The position numbers and the translations under genes were made by a program. Shown piece by piece: positions 1 through 9,240 of a stretch of 64,000 bases of DNA (positions within the stretch are counted from its first letter, which is position 1; each line of letters opens with the position of its first letter). The stretch is from Endozoicomonas sp. 8E (GTDB lineage Bacteria > Pseudomonadota > Gammaproteobacteria > Pseudomonadales > Endozoicomonadaceae): assembly GCF_032883915.1 (NCBI RefSeq), contig NZ_CP120717.1:1122501-1186500 (forward strand), written 5' to 3'. Below the pieces are notes generated by a model, which saw only the letters and a program-made list of their open reading frames with translations, was not told the DNA's origin and ran no database searches.

Positions 1-336
1 TGAGAGGTCATCGGGATGGGAAATAAGGATGACATCCCGATGTTCATCGCAGGTCTGGGCCACTAAAAGCCGACGAACGTCATCATCATTGGTGACAAAA
101 CGAAAATCGAAGGCATGAGAGGTCTTGCAGAGTAAGGAGTCCGTTGAGGATACGGTTCTTGTGCGGTCGGGTGACTTAATCTGAGGTGACGATACATTGA
201 GTTTGGTCATGATATCAGAGCAGATCTCGACATCATTTGGCGGTAATTCCAGCTTTGGTTTTTTGGATGGTACGCCAGTATCAGGCACGCCACTATCAAA
301 AACCGATTTGTTTATTTCCCTGATTCCGCCATCCAT
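1..336 (-). CDS. Giant AAA+/transglutaminase family protein, N-terminal end only (runs off left edge)
   Basis: The frame is open from the window edge to an ATG at 334-336, giving the first 112 residues of a seventh member of the giant family. The translation starts MDGGIREINKS and contains the leader motif PDRTRTVSSTDS, followed by HAFDFRFVTNDDDVRRLLVA, which is the start of the first conserved block in the complete copies. A GGGAG ribosome-binding site lies about 7 nt upstream of the ATG. It is closest to the copy starting at 20475, sharing ICSD, KLNVSSPQIKSPD and most of the leader. Nothing can be said about its ATPase or transglutaminase domains because they lie outside the window. Confidence 0.85.
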   Translation of the reverse strand, partial: MDGGIREINKSVFDSGVPDTGVPSKKPKLELPPNDVEICSDIMTKLNVSSPQIKSPDRTRTVSSTDSLLCKTSHAFDFRFVTNDDDVRRLLVAQTCDEHRDVILISHPDDLS

Positions 337-501
337 AGTCAATCTCCCTTCCTGATGTCTTTTGAAGAACTGCATTGAAACTGATTAATTGTTTGACCTT
401 AGGGTGGGATTAAAGTTCCGTTTCAATTGTTACCCCTCTGTAGGGTTGTCCAGCCTGCTGTTTACCTCGCTCCCACGCAGAGCGAGGCTGTCGCAAAACT
501 G

Positions 502-702
502 TTCATTCTCGTCATTCCCGACTTCATTCTCGTCATTCCCGACTTCATTCTCGTCATTCCCGACTTCATTCTCGTCATTCCCGACTTCATTCTCGTCATT
601 CCCGACTTCATTCTCGTCATTCCCGACTTCATTCTCGTCATTCCCGACTTCATTCTCGTCATTCCCGACCTCATTCTCGTCATTCCCGACCTCATTCTCG
701 TC
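502..702 (+). repeat. 21-bp tandem repeat array 1
   Basis: Nine full copies of a 21-bp unit start at 514 and every 21 bp after it (core CATTCCCGACTTCATTCTCG), preceded by a partial unit from 502. The last units (661, 682) carry GACCTC instead of GACTTC. The array runs straight into a dRS3-like palindrome at 703. All frames are open because 21 is a multiple of three and the unit has no stop, so the apparent proteins here are not credible genes. Confidence 0.95.
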
Positions 703-832
703 ATTCCCGCGAAGGCGGGAATCCACACTGACTCACCACAAGAACCATTCTGCCCGGTGCCCCCTCTGGCCTTGTCATCCCCGAGAAGGCAGAGATCCAC
801 CGTTGGCGCTGGATTCCCGCCTTCGCGGGAAT
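703..832. repeat. dRS3-like palindrome pair and 130-bp block
   Basis: Two perfect 20-bp palindromic elements, ATTCCCGCGAAGGCGGGAAT at 703-722 and its inverted form at 813-832, bound about 90 bp of unique sequence. Both fit the ATTCCC-N8-GGGAAT pattern described for Neisseria dRS3 elements. An almost identical block is at 9241-9370, and its reverse complement is the fixed part of the blocks in the 53.2-56.7 kb array. Confidence 0.85.
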
Positions 833-1064
833 GACGACCTCAGAGCATGGGGACGAGTTGTTGGAGTTTTGCGACACCCTCCTTCGCGGGAATGACGACC
901 TCAGAGCATGGGGACGAGTTGTTGGAGTTTTGCGACACCCTCCTTCGCGGGAATGACGACCTCAGGGCATGGGAACGAGTTGTTGGGCTTTTGCGACAGC
1001 CTCCTTCGCGGGAATGACGACCTCAGAGCATGGGAGCGAGCTTTAGGAGTTTTGCGACAGCCTC
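821..1064. repeat. 61-bp tandem repeat, four copies
   Basis: Copies begin with CTTCGCGGGAATGACGACC at 821, 882, 943 and 1004, exactly 61 bp apart. Each carries half of the palindrome plus a segment ending in TTTTGCGACA. The last copy has drifted. With the 21-bp array this fills the gene-free stretch 337-1147; the rest of that stretch is the 5' flank of the partial gene on the left (337 to about 480) and the 3' flank of the next gene (about 1080-1147). Confidence 0.85.
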
Positions 1065-1147
1065 AGAGCGTGGGAACGAGTTGAAAATTGTCTCCTACAG
1101 ACCAGGAAATCACCGATCTCGAATAACTCAACATGACCAAACGGTTA

Positions 1148-4100
1148 TCAGGTATCCAGGGCGTTACACAGCGAATTCAGATTGACGCTGTTCAAAAACT
1201 CTTCGGCAATTTTTGTCAGCTCGTCGGATTTGAGAACCAGAGCATTACTGGCATTGTGTGCCTGTCGTAAGTTGGCATCCTTAATGGTTTTCTCAGACCA
1301 CTTTCCGTTATCCGTTTCAGACATCATGGTGTAAAGCTCTTCTGGTGAGGAGGGGTCATGAGCGCCATAGTTGCCTCTATAGCCCTCGTCCCAAACGAAA
1401 GCATCGGTCCAACAATACGTTAAACTACCGCCTTTCGAGTGTGTCAATCCATACAGATAATGACTGAAGGCCTGTTGAATGGCTCGCACGCATTTGTCTT
1501 TTAAATTATCCACAAGGGTTTGCTCCCCCGTTGACATCTCAAGGGACTCCATAGCGGCTTTGTACCTCACGTATATATCATTTCGTTTTCTCTTTACCTC
1601 AAGACGTACTTCGTCTCTCCTCTTTTCACATTCTTCACTTTCCCGGGGAACAGGGAGTTCCCTCAGCATTTTTTCGTGCTCAGCATGTAATTGTTCTGAA
1701 TTGAGGCGTCGTTCTTCCTCGATTGCCTTATATCGATTGATTTTTTCCAATAACGGCTGCCAAACCCGGCTGTTCTCAACTTTTTGTTGAAACAGAGCTT
1801 CGGCTTTTTTATTTACCACTGTGTCGCACCAGAAAGGTTTCCCCATGATAATCACCGGACGGTGGTTCGCCTTGCCCGAGCTTAACTTCGCAAATGCTGG
1901 ATTGTGCACCAGCATTCGTTCTATGTTCGGAATGCCCTCAGGTTCATCCGTCCAGGCGACCTCTAAAGACAAGTCAGCAATTTTATTCGCAAAGAGTGAC
2001 GAAAACCCATCATGACTGTGAGTGATGAAAAAGTGACAGGTATCCTCTTTTTTCTCTCGTAAGCGTTTATAAAACAATTGCCACGCCCGGCTGTTTTTTT
2101 CCCTGGACAAGAACTCCTGATACCATTTTTTCAGGCAATGGGCGGCCTCAACCTTCAGTTCATCGACCTTTTCCAGACGCACCAATAGCTCATGAAGTGC
2201 ATAGGGCAGTGAAGAGTGGTTCTTATTGGTTGGCAGTGGATCCAGCCAACCCGACTCCATGGCTTCACGAGCAAAGTGAATAATCGAAGGTTTGGTCAGG
2301 TCGCTGTCTTCCAGTATTTCCACTATTAATCTCAACCACTGCTGAGGGTTTGCTCCGGCCTGAGCAATCATTTTTGAATGGATTGACTTGAGTGATTCAG
2401 TGACCTGATCTTCCTCACTGTTGGACAATAGTTGTTTGACTGTCTCTAACATCGATTTATAAATATGCCAATCTTTGCTAGTGAAAGTATGGCCCCATGG
2501 GTTCTCGAAATAGCTCAGTGCGTTCGTCCCCAGCGACTCTATCATCGAGACGCCCATGGAAAAGCCGGTTAAATCATTTCTCTCCCAGAGATTCCTTATT
2601 AAATTGGAGAAACTCAGATTCGGTTCTGGCCATGCACTTTGCGCATCAAGGGCTTTTTTCAGTTTCTTGAGGCTCATAACACAAGCTTTAGCCAAAGCTC
2701 GCTGTTGTGCTGAATCAGCACCTTTCAGGAAATCTTTCAGGAAACGCTTAATATTCCTTGACACAGTGCCGGGATCATCGACCCTCCTTGTGGGCTGAAA
2801 TTTATAGGTGATTTCTGTTGACTCTGTTGCTGCCCCGCTCAAATTCACCGATTCCCAGGTTTGGCCTCCATCCGGGGAATACTCGGCAAAGCTGTGGACA
2901 AAGTTCTTGATTTGCCGACATGGGATCCCGAAATAACGACAAAGAGCAACAAAAACAGGCACACGATGACGACAGCTACCTTGCCGCTGTGTCACCAGGA
3001 ATCGGAAGAAATTGGTTTTGCCCTTTTCTGGTTCAGCCTCACCTGAAAACTGTTGGCAATACTCCGTGATTGCCTGAATGCGCTGTGTCATGCCTTGAGC
3101 GTTTGCTATTTTCCGCAAAGGCTCCTGTATTTCGGATGCTTGTTGGTCAATGGTGGTAAACACTCCGTCCAGTACTTTTTTCATCTCTTCTGAACAGCGG
3201 TTGTCACGCCATATTGATCGTTCTGTTCGGGCTTTTTTAGCCGATGTTTTTCTGTCCGGTACTCTGGGTTCTACGACATAAGTCACCCGAATAGTCTGTT
3301 TGGCTCTGGCCTCAGGAACGTACAGTGTGTGAAGTCCGGTATATCGACCCCTGACCAGGGTAAATGACAAATCGGGATAGATACGCAGGGCCATGATACA
3401 GTCATCAGGCGTCAGGCTGGGTAATGCAAACTGGCCATTCTTCGATGGCTGTTTAAGGGTCGCCAGCGTTTGATTGCTGGCAAGTATCACTTCCCGGCCG
3501 CGCCCCGGCAACCGGTCAGGCGTGAGGGTTTCTGCCCTCTGCCTGTCTCGATCATTAATCTCGATCAGTTTGATGTTACCCTCAGCAGTCACATCAATAT
3601 CCACTACCCTGCAGCGGTACAAATCGGAAGGAATCTCCTCCGTATCAAAAACTTTGTAGTCTGTCTCTTTTGGTTTCTCCAGGTTCTCGTAGTTCGTTTC
3701 GCAGTCCAGTTTCGGAGAATATTTTCCCCGGACTTGTGGGATGCATTGTTCAGAATCTTCATCCCAGAGGCTCGGCTGACCACTTATCTGAAGCCAGAAC
3801 GCAGGCCACAATTGAACGGCATCGGAGTTCCATTGGCTTATCTGCTGATCAGCCTCCTGAAGACAAGGCTGGGAAGCCGACATTTTCAGCGTTTGTTCCT
3901 CTTCTTCCGTCATGGGAAATACGCTATTGGCGTCCACACCCGACTGGCCAAACTCACGATTAAACCAGCATTGCTGCCAGTGTCTGTACAGTACCCGGTT
4001 GAGAATATCGTGCGACACATTCGGGTCCAGGGAAAGACCGGATGCCTGCCACCTGCTCTGGGCCAGCCTCTTGATAACTTCTGTTTTGGCGTCCTCCTTA

Positions 4101-7100
4101 TCCAGAAGGTCATCAATACGAATTTCATGACGTTTTTCATTAATGCTGTTGCAATCACTTTGTCGTATCAACCACGGACGATCAATGCTCGATACCGTTT
4201 GGTAGAACCATTCACTCAACTCACGATCAGGCGCTCCTCTACCCATGGCAGGAGCCGATGGTAGCAGTAGCTCCAGTGATATATTGGCGGCCATCAGGTA
4301 AAGCCGGTAGTACTGATTGAGGCATTGATGAAGTGCTTTATCGCTAAAATCACCCCCTTTGTTAACAGCTCTGGCGACATTCTGCAGATCAAGACTGGTC
4401 GGCTGCAAGGGCAGTTTTCTATCTTGCAGGTAAGCCCTTAAACGACAATGTTGCTTAGTCAGGCGTTTAGCCATGATTTTTCCCTCCGGGTCCTGTGGCA
4501 ACACTTTTTCGACAATGGTCTGCAATTCTTCCGGGTTGTACTGCCGGATGGGCAAGTGCCGGAAACGCCCTTTCAGCGCCGGTGATAAGGGTTTTCGCCC
4601 GCTGTACTCAGGCGGGTTGATGGTGGCAAACAGATGGAAACCCGGATGGGCGTCACCGGCCAGAATATCGTTCAACTCACCTTCCAGATGTTGGCTATCG
4701 ATAAGATTCATTTCCGAAATTACCACGATGCCGCCTTTAATCTTTGCCGTCTGTATCTTTTCGCACAGTTTGTCCCAGGAACAATCACAGGCATTCAGGT
4801 AAAAGACTTTCGGCATCAATTCTTGCCGTTGTTCAGCCTGCTGTTTAACGCTTTCAATCACCAGGTTCAGCGTGGCATCCTTGCCCCGTCCGGCCGGACC
4901 TTCAATCAGTGTCGCCTGACGGCCGCCGTGTTTTATTTTGCGATGATAAGCCTGCTGACAGCGGTTTAAATCCTGTCCAAGCTGTTGCACCAGTTCACGG
5001 ACTGCCGAGCCGGAGGTATCAAAGTCTGGTCGGATTTTTTCGGTGACTGTTCTGAAGGTCTGTTGCATATCCCGCAGGGTGTGTTCATGAACTCTGTCGC
5101 TCAGGGTGTTCTCCGGTTGGTAACGGGCAGCAAACCAGATTTCCAGTGCCGACAGGGCATCCTGATGCGTTTCGGTGATTTCCGGCCCCAGTACGTCCCG
5201 AAAACTATGTTGGATCAGACTGTTTATTTGCCCACAGGTAACACTGCCGCGGGCGGGCAGGGCACGATCCAGATACCAGCCCACCCAACTGCAGATATCG
5301 GTCAAATCCCTGGGGGTAAACTCATGGTCGGGCAAGAGTTCCTGATAATATTGCCAGAGCGCCATCACACTGTTAGTGGCACTGTGTGCAATGTCGTTTA
5401 TTTGCTGCTCCGGCAGATGCCGTTGTAAATGATTGGCCAGAGCCGGTTCCACCACCCTGTCCCTAAGGAATGCCTGGTCCAGGCGAGGGTAGTAAGCTCT
5501 GGGCAGTTTCTCTTTCAGGGCCGGGTCCATTTGACGCCCGGAGTAATGATCCGGGTTACCGGTGAGAATCACCCGGTGTTTTGCGCTGACCTTGACAGGA
5601 TGGCCATTCACATAGATGCAGGGTTCTGGTTCCCATAAGCCGTTCAATGATGCCAGCAATCCGGCTTTGGCCAGATTGGCTTCATCCAGAACCAGGGTAA
5701 TGTATTCTCCTTCTTTGTTGGATTCAGTATTGGCCCATTCCATCAATGCCCGGTTTTGCTGCGCCATAGAGCGATCGCCATCGGCGTGTTGTTGCCACTG
5801 CCAGCGTTTCATCAGGGTCTGTTCGCTGTCAGAGGGTCCCAGAGAAATGACCGCAGCCTGTCCTGAAGCCTTCGCCATTTTGGCGGAAAAGTAACTTTTC
5901 CCGGTGCTGGTTTCCCCCTGCAGGAAGATAACGGGAGAGTCCGAAAACCGGTCATGGAGTCGGGATAAGCGACGACTTTCACGATCCTTCTGGTTCATTG
6001 ATCCGTGATAAAGATCCCGGGCCAGTGCTGGCAATGGGTTATCAGCGGATCCCGTCCATACCAGTGATTCAGCCAGTCGATGTTCTATGCGTTCAATGCC
6101 TTCTGCCTCAGAATTCGCTGTTCTGGCCCTATGAAAGCAATCAGTAGCCAGGGCGTGAATGGCGTCGGATCGGGTCTGCCCTGATAGCAAAGATAACTGC
6201 CAGCCACAAGCCAGTGCATCTTGCAAGCGTTTAATCTGCCTTGCTGGCCTGATGGCCAGCGATTGCCAGGGCTTTGCTGCCGCCGGACTTATTTCCAACT
6301 GATACGCTATAGCATCTCGTTGTTGTTCGGGCACATGAGCCAGGATTATGGCAGAGAGCCTGTCGAAAAAGTCTGCTCCACCCCACTCTGGAAAGGGACT
6401 TTTATAGGACAGTTTTAATTCATTACCTTTAAATACTGCCGGGTCAAAAGCTCTGGCCAGTGGCCACAGGTTCTGTTCCACAAACACTCTATCCAATGGC
6501 AGGGCACTGTTGATGATGGCGTTTAACCGATCCGGGTCTACCGAGGCGGTATGATCCTCATCCGGTTTCTCATCGGCATCCGGCGTCTTGTCCGGTAACA
6601 AGTGCCAGCAGGCCACTTTCATAAAATCCCGTACTGATGGGTTCTGTCGGGTGCCATGGGTGATGACGCTATCGATGGCCTTACGCCAGTGGCGGGGTAA
6701 AAGCTGTAAGGACTGGTCAACCTGCTGCGCCCGCCGGGCAGCCAGTATCAGGTTATTCAACAACCCTTCGGTCATTTCAGGCAAAGGGTTACAAAGGTTG
6801 GCGGGTACGGTTGCAAATGCTCTGTAAAGTGAGTGAAGTGCCTGTTCTGGCAGCTCAGCCCGGGAGATTTCATGCCTGACGGCATTGATCTCCCAGAGAT
6901 CGACTTCAGGACAGGGCTCACCCGTGGCAATCATCGAATGAAATACTGAAGATGGGCTTTTCGCAGACTCAGGCCAGAGCAATGTTATACGAGCCTGTGG
7001 ATAGACCTGTAACTGGCCGTTCACCAGCAGAGGTTGCCCGACTACCAGAGGTTCCAGAAGCTGCTGAAGCGTTGGATTACTTTCCAGCCCTCTGAATACC

Positions 7101-8752
7101 ACCGGCTTGCCAGTGGTCAATGCCTCCTGCAACTGACTCTGACGGCGTCCAAAATACGCCTTTTGTTCCGAGGTGATATGGATATTATCAAAGAGCTCGC
7201 TGAAGCTGGTCTGTTCATTGATCTGGATGACCAAAGGGGCTGGCTGATGATAATTGATCCAGCGACTCGCCTGGGCGTGCTGCTGATAAGTGACGAATTT
7301 AAAGGTGGCGTGATCTCCGGTTTTTTCCTTTGGGCTGGACAGAGGATGCTGATCATTTTCTGTCAATCTCAGGGCTTTCGGCTGCTGTTTCCAATGGGCC
7401 AGCTGAAGTCGGGGCTCCAGGCCGGTCGTCTCGCGAATCCTCTGCAATGAACCCAGCAAACGCAACCAGAGTGCCTCAGTGAGGGGAGACGTCACGGTGA
7501 CGACACCACCGGACCGAACCTGTTCCAGCAGGCAGGTATTGGGTACTGCGTAGCCTTCTGGGGCGATGGCAATCGGGTTCAGCCATTGGGCAATATTGCT
7601 TTGGTTAATGATGATCGGGGTTCGTGGTGCCTGCTCTTTATCAAGTTCTTTGTCACCTTCTTTGTCATCTTGCTTTTCAAGAGAGTCGGACAGTCTATGG
7701 AACAGGGAATGAAGCTCGTCATCCGCTACCGGCATCTGATAAAACTGAACATTGTCGGGTAACTGGCAGATCCTCCCATTGCTCTCAAAGCTCTGCTGCG
7801 CCAGCATCTGGCGAAGCGTCTGTTCAAAGGCCAGATCCTGCCAGTCAGCCCCTTTCAGAATCACCCGTTGTCCGGCCCTCAATGACTCAAGGCTGCCGGG
7901 GATGTGCCGGATCCGTCCCTGTTTGTTCACTCCGGGGGCGCCCATCAGCAACTGTCGCCAGTTGCTGTGCAAGTGACAGTCAACAAGAACGGTATTGTCG
8001 TCATCCATAGCACTTTCGGCAGAGGAGAGTTCAGTCAATAGCGGAGGAACTTTGACCGGGATATTGCCGGTCTTTGGTTCAGACTGCCAGGTGTTTCCTG
8101 GTCGATTAATTCGCCGCCAGAAATCAGCCCCCGGTGCGCCGGCCACCGACGCTTCGTTGTGCTTGTCAACCGATGCCAGCTGCTCAGGGTCTGCCACCAC
8201 CAGCAGAGAAACATGTGCGCCCAGAGGGCGTTTCTCCTGACTGACTTTGTCGTACAGACAGGGGTTATTCGGGTCCAGTAAATCGTTAAATTTGGGCAGT
8301 TCTTCGCTGCTGAGATTTCGGATATCCAGCACCAGAGTGAATGGTTGTGAACCTTCAAACAGTTTGCCCGGATAAAGAGTGTGACGACCATCGTCAGAAA
8401 TGCTCAAGCGGCTCACCAGATTAGCCTGTGAGAGGTCATCGGGGTGGGAAATAAGGGTGACATCCCGATGGTCATCGCAGGTCTGGGCAACCAAAAGCTG
8501 TCGTACCTCATCATCACTGGTGACAAAACGAAAATCGAAGGCATGAGGGGCCTTGCAGACTGGGGAATCCGCTGAGGATACGGCTCTCACCTTATCAGGC
8601 AAGGTCACCGAAGGTGGCGATAGAGTCAGTTTGGAATTTACTTCCGGACAAATCTTTGCAATCTCTGACGATAAATCCAGATTTTCTCTCTTGGCTGGTA
8701 CGCCATTTTCAATAACAGGGTTTTTTCTTTTTTCGCCAATCTGACCATCCAT
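1148..8752 (-). CDS. Giant AAA+ ATPase with transglutaminase-like domain (2,534 aa)
   Basis: The start was placed at the MDGQ codon (8750-8752) because MDG opens every paralogue and AGGAGGGAG lies just upstream; an in-frame ATG at 8773 is less likely. In order I see a leader (1-65), about 850 residues with Walker-B/sensor-1-like strings but no P-loop, then AAA+ module A with GETSTGKS (946-953), LVLDEAN (D1023, E1024) and VILTGNPDHYSGR. Module B follows with GPAGRGKD (1285-1292), VVISEMN (S1346, E1347) and FATINPPEYSGRKPLSPAL, which resembles midasin/MoxR AAA+ proteins. A transglutaminase-like domain has QGSCRHR (Cys1927), VHSFAEYS (His1953) and WESVNL, with Asn1970 where most copies have Asp. 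A charged, probably coiled-coil insertion of about 100 residues near 2300-2400 is mostly private to this copy. No signal peptide or membrane segment is seen. Function unknown. Confidence 0.9.
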   Translation of the reverse strand: MDGQIGEKRKNPVIENGVPAKRENLDLSSEIAKICPEVNSKLTLSPPSVTLPDKVRAVSSADSPVCKAPHAFDFRFVTSDDEVRQLLVAQTCDDHRDVTLISHPDDLSQANLVSRLSISDDGRHTLYPGKLFEGSQPFTLVLDIRNLSSEELPKFNDLLDPNNPCLYDKVSQEKRPLGAHVSLLVVADPEQLASVDKHNEASVAGAPGADFWRRINRPGNTWQSEPKTGNIPVKVPPLLTELSSAESAMDDDNTVLVDCHLHSNWRQLLMGAPGVNKQGRIRHIPGSLESLRAGQRVILKGADWQDLAFEQTLRQMLAQQSFESNGRICQLPDNVQFYQMPVADDELHSLFHRLSDSLEKQDDKEGDKELDKEQAPRTPIIINQSNIAQWLNPIAIAPEGYAVPNTCLLEQVRSGGVVTVTSPLTEALWLRLLGSLQRIRETTGLEPRLQLAHWKQQPKALRLTENDQHPLSSPKEKTGDHATFKFVTYQQHAQASRWINYHQPAPLVIQINEQTSFSELFDNIHITSEQKAYFGRRQSQLQEALTTGKPVVFRGLESNPTLQQLLEPLVVGQPLLVNGQLQVYPQARITLLWPESAKSPSSVFHSMIATGEPCPEVDLWEINAVRHEISRAELPEQALHSLYRAFATVPANLCNPLPEMTEGLLNNLILAARRAQQVDQSLQLLPRHWRKAIDSVITHGTRQNPSVRDFMKVACWHLLPDKTPDADEKPDEDHTASVDPDRLNAIINSALPLDRVFVEQNLWPLARAFDPAVFKGNELKLSYKSPFPEWGGADFFDRLSAIILAHVPEQQRDAIAYQLEISPAAAKPWQSLAIRPARQIKRLQDALACGWQLSLLSGQTRSDAIHALATDCFHRARTANSEAEGIERIEHRLAESLVWTGSADNPLPALARDLYHGSMNQKDRESRRLSRLHDRFSDSPVIFLQGETSTGKSYFSAKMAKASGQAAVISLGPSDSEQTLMKRWQWQQHADGDRSMAQQNRALMEWANTESNKEGEYITLVLDEANLAKAGLLASLNGLWEPEPCIYVNGHPVKVSAKHRVILTGNPDHYSGRQMDPALKEKLPRAYYPRLDQAFLRDRVVEPALANHLQRHLPEQQINDIAHSATNSVMALWQYYQELLPDHEFTPRDLTDICSWVGWYLDRALPARGSVTCGQINSLIQHSFRDVLGPEITETHQDALSALEIWFAARYQPENTLSDRVHEHTLRDMQQTFRTVTEKIRPDFDTSGSAVRELVQQLGQDLNRCQQAYHRKIKHGGRQATLIEGPAGRGKDATLNLVIESVKQQAEQRQELMPKVFYLNACDCSWDKLCEKIQTAKIKGGIVVISEMNLIDSQHLEGELNDILAGDAHPGFHLFATINPPEYSGRKPLSPALKGRFRHLPIRQYNPEELQTIVEKVLPQDPEGKIMAKRLTKQHCRLRAYLQDRKLPLQPTSLDLQNVARAVNKGGDFSDKALHQCLNQYYRLYLMAANISLELLLPSAPAMGRGAPDRELSEWFYQTVSSIDRPWLIRQSDCNSINEKRHEIRIDDLLDKEDAKTEVIKRLAQSRWQASGLSLDPNVSHDILNRVLYRHWQQCWFNREFGQSGVDANSVFPMTEEEEQTLKMSASQPCLQEADQQISQWNSDAVQLWPAFWLQISGQPSLWDEDSEQCIPQVRGKYSPKLDCETNYENLEKPKETDYKVFDTEEIPSDLYRCRVVDIDVTAEGNIKLIEINDRDRQRAETLTPDRLPGRGREVILASNQTLATLKQPSKNGQFALPSLTPDDCIMALRIYPDLSFTLVRGRYTGLHTLYVPEARAKQTIRVTYVVEPRVPDRKTSAKKARTERSIWRDNRCSEEMKKVLDGVFTTIDQQASEIQEPLRKIANAQGMTQRIQAITEYCQQFSGEAEPEKGKTNFFRFLVTQRQGSCRHRVPVFVALCRYFGIPCRQIKNFVHSFAEYSPDGGQTWESVNLSGAATESTEITYKFQPTRRVDDPGTVSRNIKRFLKDFLKGADSAQQRALAKACVMSLKKLKKALDAQSAWPEPNLSFSNLIRNLWERNDLTGFSMGVSMIESLGTNALSYFENPWGHTFTSKDWHIYKSMLETVKQLLSNSEEDQVTESLKSIHSKMIAQAGANPQQWLRLIVEILEDSDLTKPSIIHFAREAMESGWLDPLPTNKNHSSLPYALHELLVRLEKVDELKVEAAHCLKKWYQEFLSREKNSRAWQLFYKRLREKKEDTCHFFITHSHDGFSSLFANKIADLSLEVAWTDEPEGIPNIERMLVHNPAFAKLSSGKANHRPVIIMGKPFWCDTVVNKKAEALFQQKVENSRVWQPLLEKINRYKAIEEERRLNSEQLHAEHEKMLRELPVPRESEECEKRRDEVRLEVKRKRNDIYVRYKAAMESLEMSTGEQTLVDNLKDKCVRAIQQAFSHYLYGLTHSKGGSLTYCWTDAFVWDEGYRGNYGAHDPSSPEELYTMMSETDNGKWSEKTIKDANLRQAHNASNALVLKSDELTKIAEEFLNSVNLNSLCNALDT

Positions 8753-9009
8753 AGTCAATCTCCCTCCTGACATCTGAAGGACTGCGTTGAGATTCTTATC
8801 TGTTTAGACCTGTAAGGTGTGATTAAAGTTCCATTTTAACTGTTACCCCTCTGTAGGTTTGTCCAGCCTGCTGTTCGGCTGCACTGAATCGGGTGCTCAG
8901 TTAATGTTTCCATTCCCGCGAAGGAGGTCGTTTCAGGTTAACAACTCGTTCCCACGCTCTGTGGGTGTCGCAAAACTCTCTCCAGCGTGGGAACGAGTTG
9001 ACTCCCCTC
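8753..9009. other. Gene-free 5' flank of giant gene
   Basis: The first ~120 bp is the family 5' flank read on the minus strand, including AAAGTTCC and ACCCCTCTGTAGG, the latter shared with 425-450. The rest is repeat-derived sequence with CGTTCCCACGCT-type strings leading into the 21-bp array. No gene was seen. Confidence 0.6.
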
Positions 9010-9240
9010 ATTCCCGGCTTCATTCTCGTCATTCCCGGCTTCATTCTCGTCATTCCCGGCTTCATTCTCGTCATTCCCGGCTTCATTCTCGTCATTCCCG
9101 GCTTCATTCTCGTCATTCCCGGCTTCATTCTCGTCATTCCCGGCTTCATTCTCGTCATTCCCGACTTCATTCTCGTCATTCCCGACTTCATTCTCGTCAT
9201 TCCCGACTTCATTCTCGTCATTCCCGACTTCATTCTCGTC
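9010..9240 (+). repeat. 21-bp tandem repeat array 2
   Basis: There are exactly eleven 21-bp units from 9010 to 9240. The first seven carry ATTCCCGGC and the last four (9157, 9178, 9199, 9220) carry ATTCCCGAC, the form found in array 1. The array joins the palindrome at 9241 in the same phase as array 1 joins the one at 703. The sorted order of variants suggests local duplication of neighbouring units. Confidence 0.95.

Noticed and set aside
389-895. Long open frames in all phases over the 21-bp arrays (also 8859-9372 and 53144-56705)
   Set aside because: The 21-bp unit and 231-bp block are multiples of three without stops, so both strands are open; the repeated ILVIPDF or NDENEVG proteins are by-products.
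3470-4264. Long plus-strand frames opposite the giant and F-box genes (also 20835-21485, 28189-28701 and 32440-33198)
   Set aside because: They mirror strongly conserved minus-strand coding sequence, lack ribosome-binding sites and recur at equivalent places in paralogues.
1148-8752. STAND/NACHT-type defence NTPase
   Set aside because: The loops after Walker B (NPDHYSGR, NPPEYSGRKPLSPAL) match midasin/MoxR AAA+ proteins, and no sensor repeats or effector domain typical of STAND proteins are seen.
8753-8773. Upstream start codons for the giants and F-box genes (8773, 37752, 30318, 22655)
   Set aside because: They fall in the shared non-coding flank and are not conserved; all copies align from MDG just after a good ribosome-binding site.
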